The translations under genes were made by a program, and so were the position numbers. The notes under the pieces were generated by a model. That model was not told the origin of the DNA. It searched no databases and saw only the letters and a list, made by a program, of their open reading frames with translations. 41,138 nt of DNA from positions 1 to 41,138 of the forward strand of contig JAJRRT010000013.1 of NCBI GenBank assembly GCA_024279255.1, read 5' to 3'. The stretch is from Deltaproteobacteria bacterium. GTDB lineage: Bacteria > Desulfobacterota > Desulfuromonadia > Desulfuromonadales > Geopsychrobacteraceae. Positions 18,113 to 25,131 of the stretch are shown here, piece after piece. Numbering within the stretch: position 1 is the stretch's first letter; each line of letters begins with the position of its first letter.

Positions 18113-19170
18113 AATATTACCTTCTGGAAAGATCACATACGACCAAGCTGGAACAATATATTGAAAAGGAATGTCCGCATATCCTGGCTCAGCATACCCT
18201 GGAGTGGCACGATGCGCTGAAGGCCATGGAGAGCGATGAGGCCTGCTATATAGTCGCCGAGCACAGGGAGCGGATAATCGGTTTCTTGCCGTTATTTCTG
18301 TTTAAGAGTCCTCGGGGCAATATCCTCCAGTCATCACCATATCCGATCAGTTATGGCGGCATTGTTACCGGTCTGGTTGGGGCAGAAAAAGAGACCTTGT
18401 TTGCCGGGATATTTGGATTTCTGTTAACTCAAGAAAAGCTGGTCAAAGATACGATCCTGCTTACAATTGTCACCTCGCCGTTCAGCGATGACCTGGCACT
18501 GTATCAGAAACATATGCAGCCTGATTTTCAGAAAGATAATTTATACCAATTTCTCGATTTGCACCAAGACTATACACGGGACATGACGTCAAAGGCTCGA
18601 ACTAATTTGAAGCGAAATCTCAGAATTTCCGAGTCCCATGGCCTAAGGGTTGAGTTTTCAAATCAGGTCGAAGATGTATTTGTCTGGTATGAAATTCTAC
18701 GCTGTCGTCTCAAGAACATTGGCGCGGCTCCAGCTCATCTAAGCTACTATCATTCGCTGGTTCGACAAATGTTTGGAGGGAATCGGGGCATCTTTATCCA
18801 CGTTTTACAGGGTTCAGAAACTATCGGTTCAGGCCTGTTTTTTTATACGCATTTTGTGGCGGATGTTTTCCTCCGAGCGGTGAAAACTGCCAATATGCCT
18901 ACCCAGGCAGGAACATTTCTCGACTATCAGGCGATCAAATATTTCAAGGGGCTTGGTTGTCGTTTTCTCAACTGGCAATCATCACCGAGCAAAGAATCGA
19001 ATACCTATCGCTATAAACAGGAATGGGGAAGTAAGGAGGGAACACATTGCTTTCTGACCCGTAAATTGAATGGTTTTCAGGGGTTCGGATGTGAGCGTGC
19101 TGAGGTAATTTCCAAACACTACCCCTATCATTACGTTTTGCCGTACGAGGAATTTCACCATGGCGAATAA
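18109..19170 (+). CDS. FemAB/GNAT-like acyltransferase
   Basis: Protein of 353 residues, started at 18109 ([16 protein letters not shown]) where ATGA overlaps the aminotransferase stop. It resembles FemAB/BioF2-type double-GNAT proteins: an N-terminal module with HTLEWHDALKAME, AEHRERIIGFLPLFLFK and SSPYPISYGGIV, a central basic linker SKARTNLKRNLRISE, and a second module with IHVLQGSETIGSGLFFY and WQSSPSKESNTYRYKQEWGS. Relatives transfer amino acids or acyl groups to amines of cell-wall or polysaccharide precursors. Here it could acylate the amino group made by the upstream aminotransferase, an inference from context. The last 11 bases overlap the radical SAM gene. Confidence 0.75.
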   Translation: MKYYLLERSHTTKLEQYIEKECPHILAQHTLEWHDALKAMESDEACYIVAEHRERIIGFLPLFLFKSPRGNILQSSPYPISYGGIVTGLVGAEKETLFAGIFGFLLTQEKLVKDTILLTIVTSPFSDDLALYQKHMQPDFQKDNLYQFLDLHQDYTRDMTSKARTNLKRNLRISESHGLRVEFSNQVEDVFVWYEILRCRLKNIGAAPAHLSYYHSLVRQMFGGNRGIFIHVLQGSETIGSGLFFYTHFVADVFLRAVKTANMPTQAGTFLDYQAIKYFKGLGCRFLNWQSSPSKESNTYRYKQEWGSKEGTHCFLTRKLNGFQGFGCERAEVISKHYPYHYVLPYEEFHHGE

Positions 19171-20116
19171 ATATGGGTTTTCAACTGAACAGGCGAGCCG
19201 ATTTCCGCAGATCGTGCATGTCGAAACCACCAATGTTTGTAACCTGAAATGTATCCATTGTCCCCAGGCCGATCCCTATGCGCTGGTTCCGGGTTATCAG
19301 CCACAAAATATGACACTCGAAACCTGGACGCTTGTTGTTGATGAGGTGGCCAGCTACGGGCATACCCTGAGAATAACCCCTGATGGCGAACCCCTGATGG
19401 TTGCCGATTGGGTCGCACAGGTCAATTACGCGCTGAAGCGCGGGGTCAAGATCCTCACCTTTAATACCAACGGTCTGCTCCTTGAGAAGGATAAACTGGA
19501 AGTTCTCCTGCAACAGACAGGAACCCAGATCGCGATCGAAGTCAGCTTGGATGCACTTTGGAGCACAACCTATAAACGTATTCGGGTTGGTTCTTCCTAT
19601 TCCCGTGTCCTGAAAAATATTTTTGCCCTCAAAGAGGAGATTGTCAGGAGAAAGCTGACCAACGTCAAATTAATGGTCAGTTGCGTTATTCAACCGGAGC
19701 TCGAGGACGGTGAATTTGATGCCTTTGTCAAATTTTGGGAACCACTTGTCGATAAGGTTATTACACGACGCTATGTCGATACCAAGGGCTTAACCCCCAG
19801 AAAACCTGAAGTACAGAAACAGTACGATCATCGCTGGCCCTGTTCGGTGCTTTTTACCCGGCTGGTAGTGACCTATGACGGGAAAATTCGATTCTGTCCA
19901 GATGATTGGGAAAAAAAGACGACCGTCGGAGATATTCACCAGGAGCATCTACGTGGCATCTGGCGCGGCCCGGTTCTGGAAGATATTCGTGAAAAACACT
20001 TGCAGGGAGATTTCTCTCACAGTCACCCAACCTGTGGTCATTGTACCGATTGGAGTGTCATTGAGTGGGGGAACGATTACACCAAGGCACTGAATGACCT
20101 GTTTGGTAAAAAATAG
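19160..20116 (+). CDS. Radical SAM enzyme with SPASM-like C-terminus
   Basis: Protein of 318 residues. The radical SAM cluster motif is CNLKCIHC (C27, C31, C34), followed by SAM-binding elements such as TPDGEPLM and FNTNGLLLEK. The C-terminal part carries PCSVLFTRLVVTYDG, RFCPDDW, VGDIHQEHLRGIW and PTCGHCTDW, a partial SPASM/Twitch-like Cys set for one more iron-sulfur cluster. Relatives modify peptides or sugars (epimerisation, dehydrogenation, dehydration). In a nucleotide-sugar operon a sugar-modifying role is plausible, but the substrate is unknown. The start ATG lies inside the previous gene. A 58-bp gap follows before the formyltransferase-like gene. Confidence 0.88.
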   Translation: MANKYGFSTEQASRFPQIVHVETTNVCNLKCIHCPQADPYALVPGYQPQNMTLETWTLVVDEVASYGHTLRITPDGEPLMVADWVAQVNYALKRGVKILTFNTNGLLLEKDKLEVLLQQTGTQIAIEVSLDALWSTTYKRIRVGSSYSRVLKNIFALKEEIVRRKLTNVKLMVSCVIQPELEDGEFDAFVKFWEPLVDKVITRRYVDTKGLTPRKPEVQKQYDHRWPCSVLFTRLVVTYDGKIRFCPDDWEKKTTVGDIHQEHLRGIWRGPVLEDIREKHLQGDFSHSHPTCGHCTDWSVIEWGNDYTKALNDLFGKK

Positions 20117-20174
20117 TTACACTTGGGATAGCAAACCAAGAGCATTCTTTTCTGCGGTTTGAACAGGATAAATT

Positions 20175-21104
20175 ATGAAGAAGATCGTGATGATCGGTTG
20201 TCTTGAAGAGACCATTGATACCCTGAGGCAACTTTTGCATCAGGGCCAGACCATTGATTCAGTTGTAACTCTGCCTGAAAAGCAAGCACTCAAGTCCGGA
20301 ATCAGCAACTGGGTCGATTTACGCGATTTTTGTCTGGTCCACGGAATTTCTCTCTACGAGGTTCAATCTTATGGCATGCAGCATGAGACGGACCACAAAC
20401 TTATCAGCGATCTGCTCCCGGCAGATTTTTACGTGGTTGGATGGCAGCGCTTGATTCCCAAGGATATTGTTAGTCTTTCCGGGGCCAAATTCCTTGGATT
20501 TCATGGCTCTGCCAATTTCCTGCCCTGGGGTCGTGGTCGTTCTCCGATCAACTGGAGCATTGTTGAAGGCCGTGAGCGCTTTATCCTGCATATGTTTTTC
20601 ATCTCTCCGGGTGTTGATGATGGCGATGTTATCGGAATGGAGGTTTATGATATTACCCCCGAAGACAGCTGCCGTAGTCTCTACTATAAAACGGCTTTAG
20701 CTCAGGCTTGCCTGATCCGGCGTTTCAGTTCTTTGCTGCTTGAGGGAAATTGCCCTTCCCTGCCTCAGGTCGGTGAACCTTTCTACTATCCCAAGCGAAC
20801 TCCCGAGGATGGTCAAATTGACTGGCGACAGCCAGCAGAGGCAATTTGCCGTCTGGTGCGGGCGGTGACCGACCCTTACCCGGGGGCTTTTGCCTTCCTT
20901 GAAGGGCAGCGAATCAATGTCTGGACCTGTCAGTACTGGGGGGATAATCAGATGTTCGCATGTGCTCAGACCGGAGAAGTTATATTTGTCGCCAGTCATC
21001 CCGAGCGACAAGAAGTTGCGGTTAAATGTGGAAGCGGGGCGATTTTAATGACCCATTTCGACGCCTCATTCGACCTGCAAGAGGGACAGGTACTCGATGT
21101 TTGA
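20175..21104 (+). CDS. Sugar N-formyltransferase-like protein (Fmt/ArnA-N fold), catalytic Asn apparently replaced
   Basis: Protein of 309 residues related to methionyl-tRNA formyltransferase and the ArnA N-terminal domain. The core is FLGFHGSANFLPWGRGRSPINW followed by FILHMFFISPGVDDGDVIG. Characterised enzymes use Asn-His-Asp from NxHxSLLP and DxG; here His110 and Asp148 are kept but the Asn position reads Gly108. The C-terminal part FYYPKRTPEDGQIDWRQPAEAICRLVRA plus DPYPGAF matches the Fmt C-domain. It should take formyl from N10-formyl-tetrahydrofolate to an amino-sugar; the missing Asn makes that uncertain. RBS AGGA upstream. The gene overlaps the deacetylase gene by 8 bp. Confidence 0.82.
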   Translation: MKKIVMIGCLEETIDTLRQLLHQGQTIDSVVTLPEKQALKSGISNWVDLRDFCLVHGISLYEVQSYGMQHETDHKLISDLLPADFYVVGWQRLIPKDIVSLSGAKFLGFHGSANFLPWGRGRSPINWSIVEGRERFILHMFFISPGVDDGDVIGMEVYDITPEDSCRSLYYKTALAQACLIRRFSSLLLEGNCPSLPQVGEPFYYPKRTPEDGQIDWRQPAEAICRLVRAVTDPYPGAFAFLEGQRINVWTCQYWGDNQMFACAQTGEVIFVASHPERQEVAVKCGSGAILMTHFDASFDLQEGQVLDV

Positions 21105-21843
21105 TCCTCATGATTTTTCAACGGAACGACTACGTAAGTTGCTGTGCCTTGCCGGAGAAAAAGGTTTTGAATCTATTTTTTTCGGAGATGAGAAGTACGC
21201 AAAGCGCTTTGTCCTCTGGCGCCATGATGTCGACCTGGAGTTACCGGCGGTTCTTAAGATGGCTCAGGTTGAAGCCGATGAAAACATCAAGGCGACTTAC
21301 TTCCTGATGACCAACAGCCATTTTTACAACCTGTTTACTCGTGAAGGGCATGAAGTGGTTGTTCGCTTGCTAGCCCTGGGCCATCGTCTCGGTCTGCACT
21401 CTGATCTCGGGTTAGAGAGAACGCAGATCCCGGATAATGAATTTATCGAAAGTAAGGTTGCGCAGGATTTCGAAATGCTGGATGGTTTCTTCGGTCAAGA
21501 TAAATTTAGCCGGGTCGTTTCTTTCCATAACCCCCCGCCAAGTATCTTGAAAAAATCTTTCGCCAGTTTTTACAGCACCTACCAGGCCAAGTTTTTTTCC
21601 ACGATCAAATATCTATCAGATTCAAATCGTATCTGGAGAGATGATGCCCCTGAAAAGTGGCTACAGGATGGGACAGAAGATCAATTGTCTATTTTGCTGC
21701 ATCCTGTTATTTGGGCCCATGGTGGCCAGAGTATGCCAGAACTGGTTAAGGCATATCTGGAAAGCCTAACGCAATCAACTCTGCAAAAGCTCGTGCAGGA
21801 TGATGTAATAGTTGATGATCCCAGCGATCTTTCTTCGACTTGA
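21097..21843 (+). CDS. Polysaccharide deacetylase-like (NodB/CE4-fold) protein
   Basis: Protein of 248 residues. The NodB-type motif is WRHDVDLE (His43, Asp44, Asp46), followed by KATYFLMTN, LGHRLGLHSD and later SFHNPPPS and LLHPVIWAHGG, which together resemble the metal-binding motifs of carbohydrate esterase family 4 and ArnD-type deformylases. No signal peptide is visible, so it probably acts in the cytoplasm. It overlaps the formyltransferase-like gene by 8 bp, suggesting linked function: removal of an acyl or formyl group after transfer, as ArnD does in the L-Ara4N pathway, is one model. It could equally deacetylate an N-acetyl sugar. It is the last gene of the tight run. Confidence 0.8.
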   Translation: MFDPHDFSTERLRKLLCLAGEKGFESIFFGDEKYAKRFVLWRHDVDLELPAVLKMAQVEADENIKATYFLMTNSHFYNLFTREGHEVVVRLLALGHRLGLHSDLGLERTQIPDNEFIESKVAQDFEMLDGFFGQDKFSRVVSFHNPPPSILKKSFASFYSTYQAKFFSTIKYLSDSNRIWRDDAPEKWLQDGTEDQLSILLHPVIWAHGGQSMPELVKAYLESLTQSTLQKLVQDDVIVDDPSDLSST

Positions 21844-21925
21844 TACAGAGGCAAAATTACAGAAAATCATTTCAGGTGTGATTGGGCTTGTCAGTTATCG
21901 GAATTCTTTCCGTGAGGAGTGCTAA

Positions 21926-22891
21926 ATGAATTTGAAAAATTTTGCCGTTATCGGGGCCGCCGGATATATTGCACCTCGGCATATGAGGGCTATTCAGGAT
22001 TCTGGACATCGTCTGATTTCTGCTCTTGATATCTCTGACTCGGTTGGAGTTCTTGATAGCTATTCCTATGATGTGGCTTTTTTTACCGAATTTGAACGAT
22101 TCGACCGTTACGCCGAAAAATTAAAGCGAAAGGGAGAAGAGGAGCGTCTTCATTATGTCAGCATCTGTTCCCCCAACTACCTGCATGATGCCCATATCCG
22201 CTTCGCGTTACGGATAGGAGCCGATGCTATCTGTGAGAAACCCCTGGTGCTCAATCCATGGAATCTTGATGCTCTGGCCGAGATGGAGGAGGAGTACGGC
22301 AGAAAGATTTACAATATTCTTCAGTTACGAGTTCATCCCGCTATTGTGGCTCTGAAAAAGCAGATTGAGAATTCTCCTCACCGCGGCAATAAGAAGCACA
22401 ACATTGACCTGACCTACATTACTTCACGGGGGAATTGGTTTTTTCATTCCTGGAAGGGCGAGGTACAGAAATCTGGCGGTGTTGTCACCAATATCGGGAT
22501 CCACTTTTTCGACATGCTGATGTGGATATTCGGGCAGGTCAGGCACCACGAAGTGCATTGTGCCGACGGCAAAAGGATGAGCGGATACCTGGAACTGGAA
22601 AATGCCAATGTTCGCTGGCTTCTTTCGGTAGACAGCCAGGATCTCCCCGCCCCGGCAAGGGCAGAGGGCCATTCCACCTATAGGTCCATAACCATCGACG
22701 GTGAAGAGATCGAATTTTCGGGTGGATTTGCTGATCTGCACACCCTGGTCTATCGGGAGATTTTGGCCGGTCGCGGTTTCGGCATCGAAGATGCGCGGCC
22801 ATCAATCAATCTGGTCCATCAGCTAAGAAATTCGGTGCCGAGTAAGGGGCTGGGGGATCACCGCCACCCGCTACTCGATTCCAGAACCTAG
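21926..22891 (+). CDS. wbpB: UDP-GlcNAcA 3-dehydrogenase, WbpB/WlbA-like (Gfo/Idh/MocA)
   Basis: NAD-dependent oxidoreductase of 321 residues. The N-terminus NFAVIGAAGYIAPRHMRAI, the segment YVSICSPNYLHDAHIRFALR and the GFO/IDH hallmark CEKPLVLNPWN match WbpB/WlbA closely. Those enzymes oxidise C3 of UDP-N-acetylglucosaminuronic acid to the 3-keto sugar, the first step toward UDP-2,3-diacetamido-uronic acid. The start has GAGGAGTG upstream. The matching aminotransferase (wbpE) and acetyltransferase (wbpD) lie just downstream on the opposite strand, an unusual arrangement. WbpA and WbpI are not in this window. Confidence 0.9.
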   Translation: MNLKNFAVIGAAGYIAPRHMRAIQDSGHRLISALDISDSVGVLDSYSYDVAFFTEFERFDRYAEKLKRKGEEERLHYVSICSPNYLHDAHIRFALRIGADAICEKPLVLNPWNLDALAEMEEEYGRKIYNILQLRVHPAIVALKKQIENSPHRGNKKHNIDLTYITSRGNWFFHSWKGEVQKSGGVVTNIGIHFFDMLMWIFGQVRHHEVHCADGKRMSGYLELENANVRWLLSVDSQDLPAPARAEGHSTYRSITIDGEEIEFSGGFADLHTLVYREILAGRGFGIEDARPSINLVHQLRNSVPSKGLGDHRHPLLDSRT

Positions 22892-22938
22892 ACGCCAGCA
22901 AAGCTATTCGGATGAACCGGGCACGGGAAGCGCTTGGG

Positions 22939-24045
22939 TTAGCTTTCCATGCTTTTACGCAGAGTTGTCGCGACCCGCTGCTGCGTCTCTTCTTTGATTT
23001 GTGGCCAGATAGGTAGCGACAGGACTTGGTTGGCCGCTGTCTCGGCTTGCGGCAACCTCTCTTCGCTGGAATAAACCGGGAGTTTGTGAACCGGAACAGC
23101 ATAATAGATCATGCTGCCGATGCCGGCAGCCTCGAGGTCTCTCTGTACTTGTGCTCTTTTGTCGCTGCTCAGGCGGACGGTATATTGATGATATACATGC
23201 TTGCCAGAAGTATCTTCGTGAGGCAGGGTCAGGTCTGGCACCTCCTGTAGGAGCTGATTGTACCTTTGTGCCGCTCGGCGGCGCCCTTCGCTCCAGCGAT
23301 CGATGTGGGGCAGTTTGACTCTCAGAATCGCGGCCTGAAGAGCATCCAGGCGTGAATTATAGCCAATCTCCTCGTTGTAGTATTTTTTTCTCGCTCCATG
23401 GGCTCGTAGCATTCGCGCTTTTTCCGCAAGCAGATCATTGTTGGTGACCAGTAGCCCCCCGTCGCCATAACAGCCCAGGTTTTTACTCGGAAAAAATGAG
23501 TAGGCACCAAAATCTCCCAAAGTTCCCAGTTTCTTTCCCTGATATTCGCCGCTGAAGGCTTGGGCCGTGTCTTCGACAACTTTTAAACGATATTTTTTTG
23601 CCAACTCAAGAATCGGATCCATCTCTGTGGCCTGACCGAACAGGTGTACCGGCATGATGGCTCTGGTCTTTGGGGTGATTTTCTCCTCGATCAAGTCAGG
23701 ATCGATATTGAATGTCCCTGGGTTGATATCAACGAATACCGGTTGCGCCCCAAGGGCACTGATCGATTCGGCGCTCGCAAAAAAGCTGAAGGCTGTGGTG
23801 ATCACCTCGTCACCAGGACCAATGCCGAGAGCCCGCAAACCAATCGTCAATCCGTCGGTTCCAGAATTGACTCCCACCGCATGCTTAACTCCCAGATAGC
23901 CAGCCACTTCTTCTTCAAATGCCAGGACTTCTGGCCCCAAGATGAATTGTTTGGAACGGAGTACTCGCTGGATGGCGTGGTTAATTTCATCCCAGAGTTC
24001 ATCGAGTTCTGGGTCGAGATCGAGGATAGGTATTTTGTTGGGCAT
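22939..24045 (-). CDS. wbpE: UDP-3-keto-GlcNAcA aminotransferase, WbpE/WlbC-like
   Basis: PLP-dependent DegT-family enzyme of 368 residues. PLP lysine K188 lies in SFFPSKNLGCYGDGG, with NSGTDGL (60-66) and VEDTAQAFSGEYQG upstream. The SKNLGCYGDGG form is typical of WbpE/WlbC, which aminates C3 of the 3-keto sugar made by WbpB using glutamate. It faces wbpB (convergent, 47 bp between stops) and is 36 bp downstream of wbpD. The start at 24045 has AAAGGT upstream. Specificity is assigned mainly from the neighbouring wbpB and wbpD. Confidence 0.88.
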   Translation of the reverse strand: MPNKIPILDLDPELDELWDEINHAIQRVLRSKQFILGPEVLAFEEEVAGYLGVKHAVGVNSGTDGLTIGLRALGIGPGDEVITTAFSFFASAESISALGAQPVFVDINPGTFNIDPDLIEEKITPKTRAIMPVHLFGQATEMDPILELAKKYRLKVVEDTAQAFSGEYQGKKLGTLGDFGAYSFFPSKNLGCYGDGGLLVTNNDLLAEKARMLRAHGARKKYYNEEIGYNSRLDALQAAILRVKLPHIDRWSEGRRRAAQRYNQLLQEVPDLTLPHEDTSGKHVYHQYTVRLSSDKRAQVQRDLEAAGIGSMIYYAVPVHKLPVYSSEERLPQAETAANQVLSLPIWPQIKEETQQRVATTLRKSMES

Positions 24046-24081
24046 GGACTGACCTTTTGCCGGCAGTTGTAGAATAGGGTC

Positions 24082-24734
24082 TTAGGGTTTCTTTAGCTCA
24101 CCATAGGATTGATGCCCGATAGCCATGGCTTCAGGGAGCAGCGCTTCTTCGTCGAGATCCAGACAGCGCAAGCTTCCCGATTTGATTTCCTGGTATCGCA
24201 AACCACTTTCAGGGCAGGTCAGAATGCCATCGCTGTCCGGGCTGCCAAGGGGGTGCCCATGGCGGCTTATCCAGCCCTTTTGTCGTGCCGGAACCCCTAT
24301 CATCAAGGCGTAGTCCTGAACATCTTTGGTAATCACGGCTCCTGCTGCGACAAAGGCATAGCGACCAATGGTGATACCACAGATCACTGTAGCGTTGGCC
24401 CCGATAGAACAGCCCCGCTTGAGTAGGGTCGTTTCATATAGTGAGCGTCGCACAACTTGAGAGCGCGGATTGGTTACGTTGGTGAGCACGCAGGAGGGTC
24501 CCAGGAACACATCCTCCTCGATGGTCGTACCTTCGTAGATAGAGACATTATTCTGAACCTTGACGTTGTTGCCGATCACGACTCCGCCGGAAACAGAGCA
24601 GTTCTGGCCAAAGGAACAATGATCGCCAATTTTTGCACCCGCCAGAATATGGCAGAAGTGCCAAATTTTGTGCCTGCGCCAACTTCGGCGCCACCATCCA
24701 CAAAGGATGATTCGTGAACAAAGAAATTGGTCAT
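24082..24734 (-). pseudogene. wbpD: UDP-sugar N-acetyltransferase WbpD/WlbB-like, frameshifted
   Basis: Left-handed beta-helix (hexapeptide) acetyltransferase, expected to acetylate the 3-amino group to give UDP-2,3-diacetamido-uronic acid. The ATG at 24734 (AGGAG upstream) reads [23 protein letters not shown], then the frame shifts near 24666: the DNA has ACAAAATTTGG where one more A would continue [20 protein letters not shown], in perfect family style, into [17 protein letters not shown] and the rest to 24082. The downstream part alone (from GTG 24579, 165 residues) lacks the first coils. It is a real mutation, an error in the read, or a slip at the A run. WbpE and WbpB nearby are intact. 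Confidence 0.85.
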
Positions 24735-24828
24735 CGCTTCTTCTCCTGACAGCTCAACTTTTTAGTTCGGTTTTCTGAATGAATAAATTCTGAAGATTCT
24801 ATCATATTGCCCGCATTAAGGCTCGTTA

Positions 24829-24843
24829 GGTTGTTAGACAACC
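24829..24843. promoter_or_regulatory. Small palindrome in the wbpD-fliC gap
   Basis: GGTTGT-TAG-ACAACC is a perfect 6-bp inverted repeat around 3 nt, between the divergent wbpD and fliC starts. It could be an operator half-site pair, but no regulator is assigned. The rest of the gap from 24735 to the fliC promoter is AT-rich with nothing else recognised. Confidence 0.3.
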
Positions 24844-24970
24844 AGAGAGGCATCGGAAGAAATCCATGAGATAAGCTCCTGGATTGTGATTATTAATTTG
24901 CCGTGAACATGGAGAATTTAAATGGTTAAGACATACGGTTAAGGAAAATTCATTTTATGTTGTTTTTGAC

Positions 24971-24998
24971 TAAAGATCCTTGAGTTCACGACCGAAGA
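24971..24998 (+). promoter_or_regulatory. Candidate sigma-28 (FliA) promoter of fliC
   Basis: TAAAGATC (24971-24978) and ACCGAAGA (24991-24998) resemble the sigma-28 elements, with the same TAAA-N16 spacing as the candidate upstream of the flgM cluster. Transcription would start near 25005, leaving a ~127-nt leader before fliC. Confidence 0.5.
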
Positions 24999-25033
24999 GG
25001 AAAATAGGAAATACTGGGGAAATAAAATAAAAG

Positions 25034-25131
25034 GAGGTGAGGAACAGCAAAACAGCCTCTCCAGCGCTTTCAAAAAAAACGCAACACAGGGCAAGGATGC
25101 CCGAATCAACCAACTTCATGGAGGAAACATC
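25034..25131 (+). promoter_or_regulatory. fliC leader with a CsrA-type hairpin
   Basis: The leader contains GGAGG at 25034-25038; a hairpin GGGC-AAGGAT-GCCC at 25089-25102 that displays GGA in its loop, the classic CsrA site; and the true ribosome site GGAGG at 25120-25124, 8 bases before the ATG. Two GGA sites, one of them at the ribosome site, is the arrangement known from CsrA-controlled flagellin messages. No csrA gene is in the window. Confidence 0.5.

Noticed and set aside
24735-25131. Sigma-54 promoter for fliC
   Set aside because: No TGGC-N8-TTGC pair with correct GG/GC spacing was found; the sigma-28-like site fits better.
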